From: Salinicoccus halitifaciens
GTDB taxonomy: Bacteria; Bacillota; Bacilli; Staphylococcales; Salinicoccaceae
Assembly (NCBI RefSeq): GCF_021026095.1
Contig: NZ_JAJNCU010000002.1
Location: 124,001-188,000 of the forward strand
DNA: 64,000 nt
Direction: 5' to 3'
Positions 62,394-64,000 of the stretch are shown here, one piece after another. Numbering within the stretch: position 1 is the first letter of the stretch; every line of letters starts with the position of its first letter. The notes beneath the pieces are model-generated. The model had not been told where the DNA came from. It made no database searches and saw nothing but the letters and a program-made list of their open reading frames with translations. The translations under genes and the position numbers were made by a program.

Positions 62394-63608
62394 ATGGCTG
62401 GAAACCGTGGGGTAGTTTATACTGGAGCAGGTAGCGTTGAAGTAAGGGATATCGATTATCCGGATCTCGTACTCAGGGAAGGCCCTGGGGTACCGAAGGA
62501 GAACGTCGGGCGTAAATGTGAACATGGGGTCGTCTTGAAAGTCATTACGACGAACATTTGCGGCAGTGACCAGCATATGGTCAGAGGAAGGACGACAGCA
62601 CCTGAAGGACTTGTGCTCGGTCATGAGATTCTGGGTGAAGTCATCGAGGTCGGACGTGACGTGGAATTCGTCAAAAAAGGCGATATCGCCTCCGTACCTT
62701 TCAACATCGCATGTGGCCGCTGTGTCATGTGCCGGGAGCAGAAAACACATATCTGTCTGAACACCAACCCGGAACGTGCCGGTGCGGCTTACGGCTATGT
62801 GGATATGGGCGGCTGGGTCGGCGGCCAGTCCGAATATGTAATGGTGCCGTATGCTGACTTCCAGCTGCTGGTATTCCCGGACAGGGAAGTGGCGATGGAG
62901 AAAGTATTGGATCTCACGATGCTTTCCGATATTTTCCCTACAGGATATCATGGCGCCTATTCAGCAGGCGTCAAGACCGGTTCTACAGTGTATATTGCAG
63001 GAGCCGGCCCGGTCGGACTCGCGGCAGCACACTCGGCGCAGCTTCTCGGTGCATCCCGTGTCATCGTCGGTGACCTGCAGGATGAGCGCCTCAAGCAGGC
63101 AGAAAGCTTCGGATGTGAAACGGTCAACGTTTCGAAGCATGACCGTTTGAGCGAGCAGATTGAAGATCTTCTTGGAGTGGACGAAGTGGACTGTGCCGTC
63201 GATGCAGTCGGATTCGAGGCATCAGGGCATGGTGCCGATGCCGGAGAACAGCCTGCAGCTGTGCTCAACAGTATCATGGATGTCACGACAGCAGGCGGTA
63301 AGCTTGGTATCCCGGGCCTCTATGTCACTGAGGATCCAGGAGCAGCGGATAAGGATGCGCAGCTCGGTACACTGAAAGTGCGTCTCGGTCTCGGCTGGGC
63401 CAAGGCACATACATTCGTTACAGGTCAGACACCTGCAATGAAATACAACCGTGACCTGATGAAGGCAATCCTTTCCGGCCGTGCAGACATTGCGAAAGCG
63501 GTCAACGCGACGGTCATCAGCCTTGATGAAGCGCCGGACGGATACAAAGATTTCGACAAGGGTGCAGCGAAGAAATTCGTCATCGACCCGCACGGTTCTC
63601 TGAAATAA
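62394..63608 (+). CDS. fdhA: Glutathione-independent formaldehyde dehydrogenase (FdhA-like)
   Basis: A zinc-dependent medium-chain dehydrogenase that oxidises formaldehyde with tightly bound NAD. The 404-residue protein keeps the catalytic zinc ligands Cys56 (NICGSDQHM) and His77 (GHEILGE), the structural zinc Cys 107, 110, 113 and 121 (CGRCVMCREQKTHIC), and the long insert and GAGPVGLAAAHSAQLLGA Rossmann loop typical of the Pseudomonas putida enzyme. GGAGG is 7 nt before the ATG. Single-gene unit with a near-consensus promoter and strong terminator, so high expression is likely. Confidence 0.9.
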   Translation: MAGNRGVVYTGAGSVEVRDIDYPDLVLREGPGVPKENVGRKCEHGVVLKVITTNICGSDQHMVRGRTTAPEGLVLGHEILGEVIEVGRDVEFVKKGDIASVPFNIACGRCVMCREQKTHICLNTNPERAGAAYGYVDMGGWVGGQSEYVMVPYADFQLLVFPDREVAMEKVLDLTMLSDIFPTGYHGAYSAGVKTGSTVYIAGAGPVGLAAAHSAQLLGASRVIVGDLQDERLKQAESFGCETVNVSKHDRLSEQIEDLLGVDEVDCAVDAVGFEASGHGADAGEQPAAVLNSIMDVTTAGGKLGIPGLYVTEDPGAADKDAQLGTLKVRLGLGWAKAHTFVTGQTPAMKYNRDLMKAILSGRADIAKAVNATVISLDEAPDGYKDFDKGAAKKFVIDPHGSLK

Positions 63609-63629
63609 AACCTTATATGAATTTATTAG

Positions 63630-63659
63630 AATCCGGGACGGGGCGTCCCGGATTTTTTT
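63630..63659 (+). terminator. Terminator after fdhA
   Basis: AATCCGGGAC (63630-63639), 5-nt loop, GTCCCGGATT (63645-63654), then seven T in total. Confidence 0.92.
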
Positions 63660-63660
63660 G

Positions 63661-64000
63661 TGCCGGCTATCTGGAGGGGGCCTGGCTGTTTAGATAGTCT
63701 TAATAATCCGGCTAACTGAACACTTGGAGGTCCTTGCCGTTTAGATAGCCTTAAAAATTCAGCTATCTGAACACTTGAAGGCCCTTGCCGTTTAGATAGT
63801 CTTAGAAATCCGGATATCTAAACGCTTGGAGGTCCTTGCCGTTTAGATAGCCTTAATAATCCGGTTATCTGAACACTTGAAGGCCCTAGCCGTTTAGTTA
63901 GTCTCAAAAATCCGGCTAACTGAACGCTTGAAGGCCCTTGCCGTTTAGATAGCCTTAATAGTCCAGCTATCTGAACACTTGGAGGCCCTTGCCGTTTAGA
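63661..64000. repeat. Tandem array B2: at least 6.5 units of repeat family B (51 bp), cut by the window end
   Basis: CCGTTTAG (CTGTTTAG in the first) occurs at 63686, 63737, 63788, 63839, 63890, 63941 and 63992, always 51 bp apart. Each unit holds GTTTAGATAG and about 14 nt later CTATCTGAAC or a variant, followed by ACTTGAAGGCCCTTG. In the unit at 63890 both arms carry the same change (AGTTAG with CTAACT). It is the inverse orientation of array B1. Confidence 0.92.

Overview
The window reads as chromosome of a low-temperature-of-origin-unknown Gram-positive coccus of the family Staphylococcaceae. The order pcrB-pcrA-ligA-camS-putP-gatCAB, with purB and nadE-pncB nearby, is the staphylococcal arrangement, and promoters (TTGACA/TATAAT with 16-17 bp spacers), GGAGG ribosome sites, lipoboxes and a Bacillus-type LexA box all fit Firmicutes. 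Base composition is close to half G+C by eye and proteins are rich in acidic residues, which fits Salinicoccus or a close relative better than Staphylococcus or Macrococcus. The genus call is an inference.

Layout. 0-5.2 kb (minus strand): two tandem class-I glutamine-amidotransferase-like hydrolases, prephenate dehydratase, an ABC exporter and a SurE homologue with altered metal-site residues. 5.4-13.4 kb: ddl, an LLM-type flavin monooxygenase, pepT, a DHA2 drug exporter, DinB-like and methyltransferase genes, a 46-codon gene and a VOC protein. 13.5-21 kb: a membrane protein, a pyruvate-kinase-like protein, a lipid kinase, YitT, GNAT and SRPBCC proteins, an oligopeptide-type binding lipoprotein, nagB. 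21.4-29.2 kb: natAB-like exporter, a second ABC exporter coupled to a VanZ protein, a PH-like protein, a siderophore-type binding lipoprotein, an M23 peptidase coupled to AlkA. 29.4-37.5 kb: small membrane proteins, nagA and nagE (divergent, with a shared palindrome), an iron alcohol dehydrogenase, a NUDIX-opine dehydrogenase pair, YdaT- and YjbQ-like genes. 37.8-42.9 kb: a zinc-binding lipoprotein under a Zur box, rpmG with a structured leader, a divergent folD, an SOS-controlled YolD gene, ppaC. 43-48 kb: NAD salvage (MFS-pncA divergent from pncB-nadE). 48.2-64 kb: purB, a VanY-like lipoprotein, pcrB-pcrA-ligA-camS, putP, gatCAB, a methyltransferase and a formaldehyde dehydrogenase.

The most unusual feature is not a gene. 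At least nine non-coding tandem arrays are present in 64 kb. They belong to four clearly distinct sequence families (A, B, C, D) plus a weaker fifth (E). Families A-D all have a unit of 51 or 52 bp, and every family carries an internal pair of inverted arms. Families A, B and D recur at unlinked loci, sometimes in opposite orientation. Seven of the nine arrays (at six junctions) lie between converging genes, none between diverging genes. Copies within a locus are much more alike than copies between loci, and in one family-B unit a change in one arm is matched in the other. They look like an abundant extragenic palindromic repeat system, comparable in placement to REP/BIME elements, that I do not recognise from any described family.

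How the genes work together: nagE-nagA-nagB take up and degrade N-acetylglucosamine; pncA-pncB-nadE convert nicotinamide to NAD, which LigA uses; gatCAB supplies Gln-tRNA; ddl and the VanY-like enzyme act on D-Ala peptides; zinc uptake and SOS repair have recognisable operators (Zur, LexA) placed inside the spacers of their promoters. No rRNA, tRNA, CRISPR array, insertion sequence or prophage was found.
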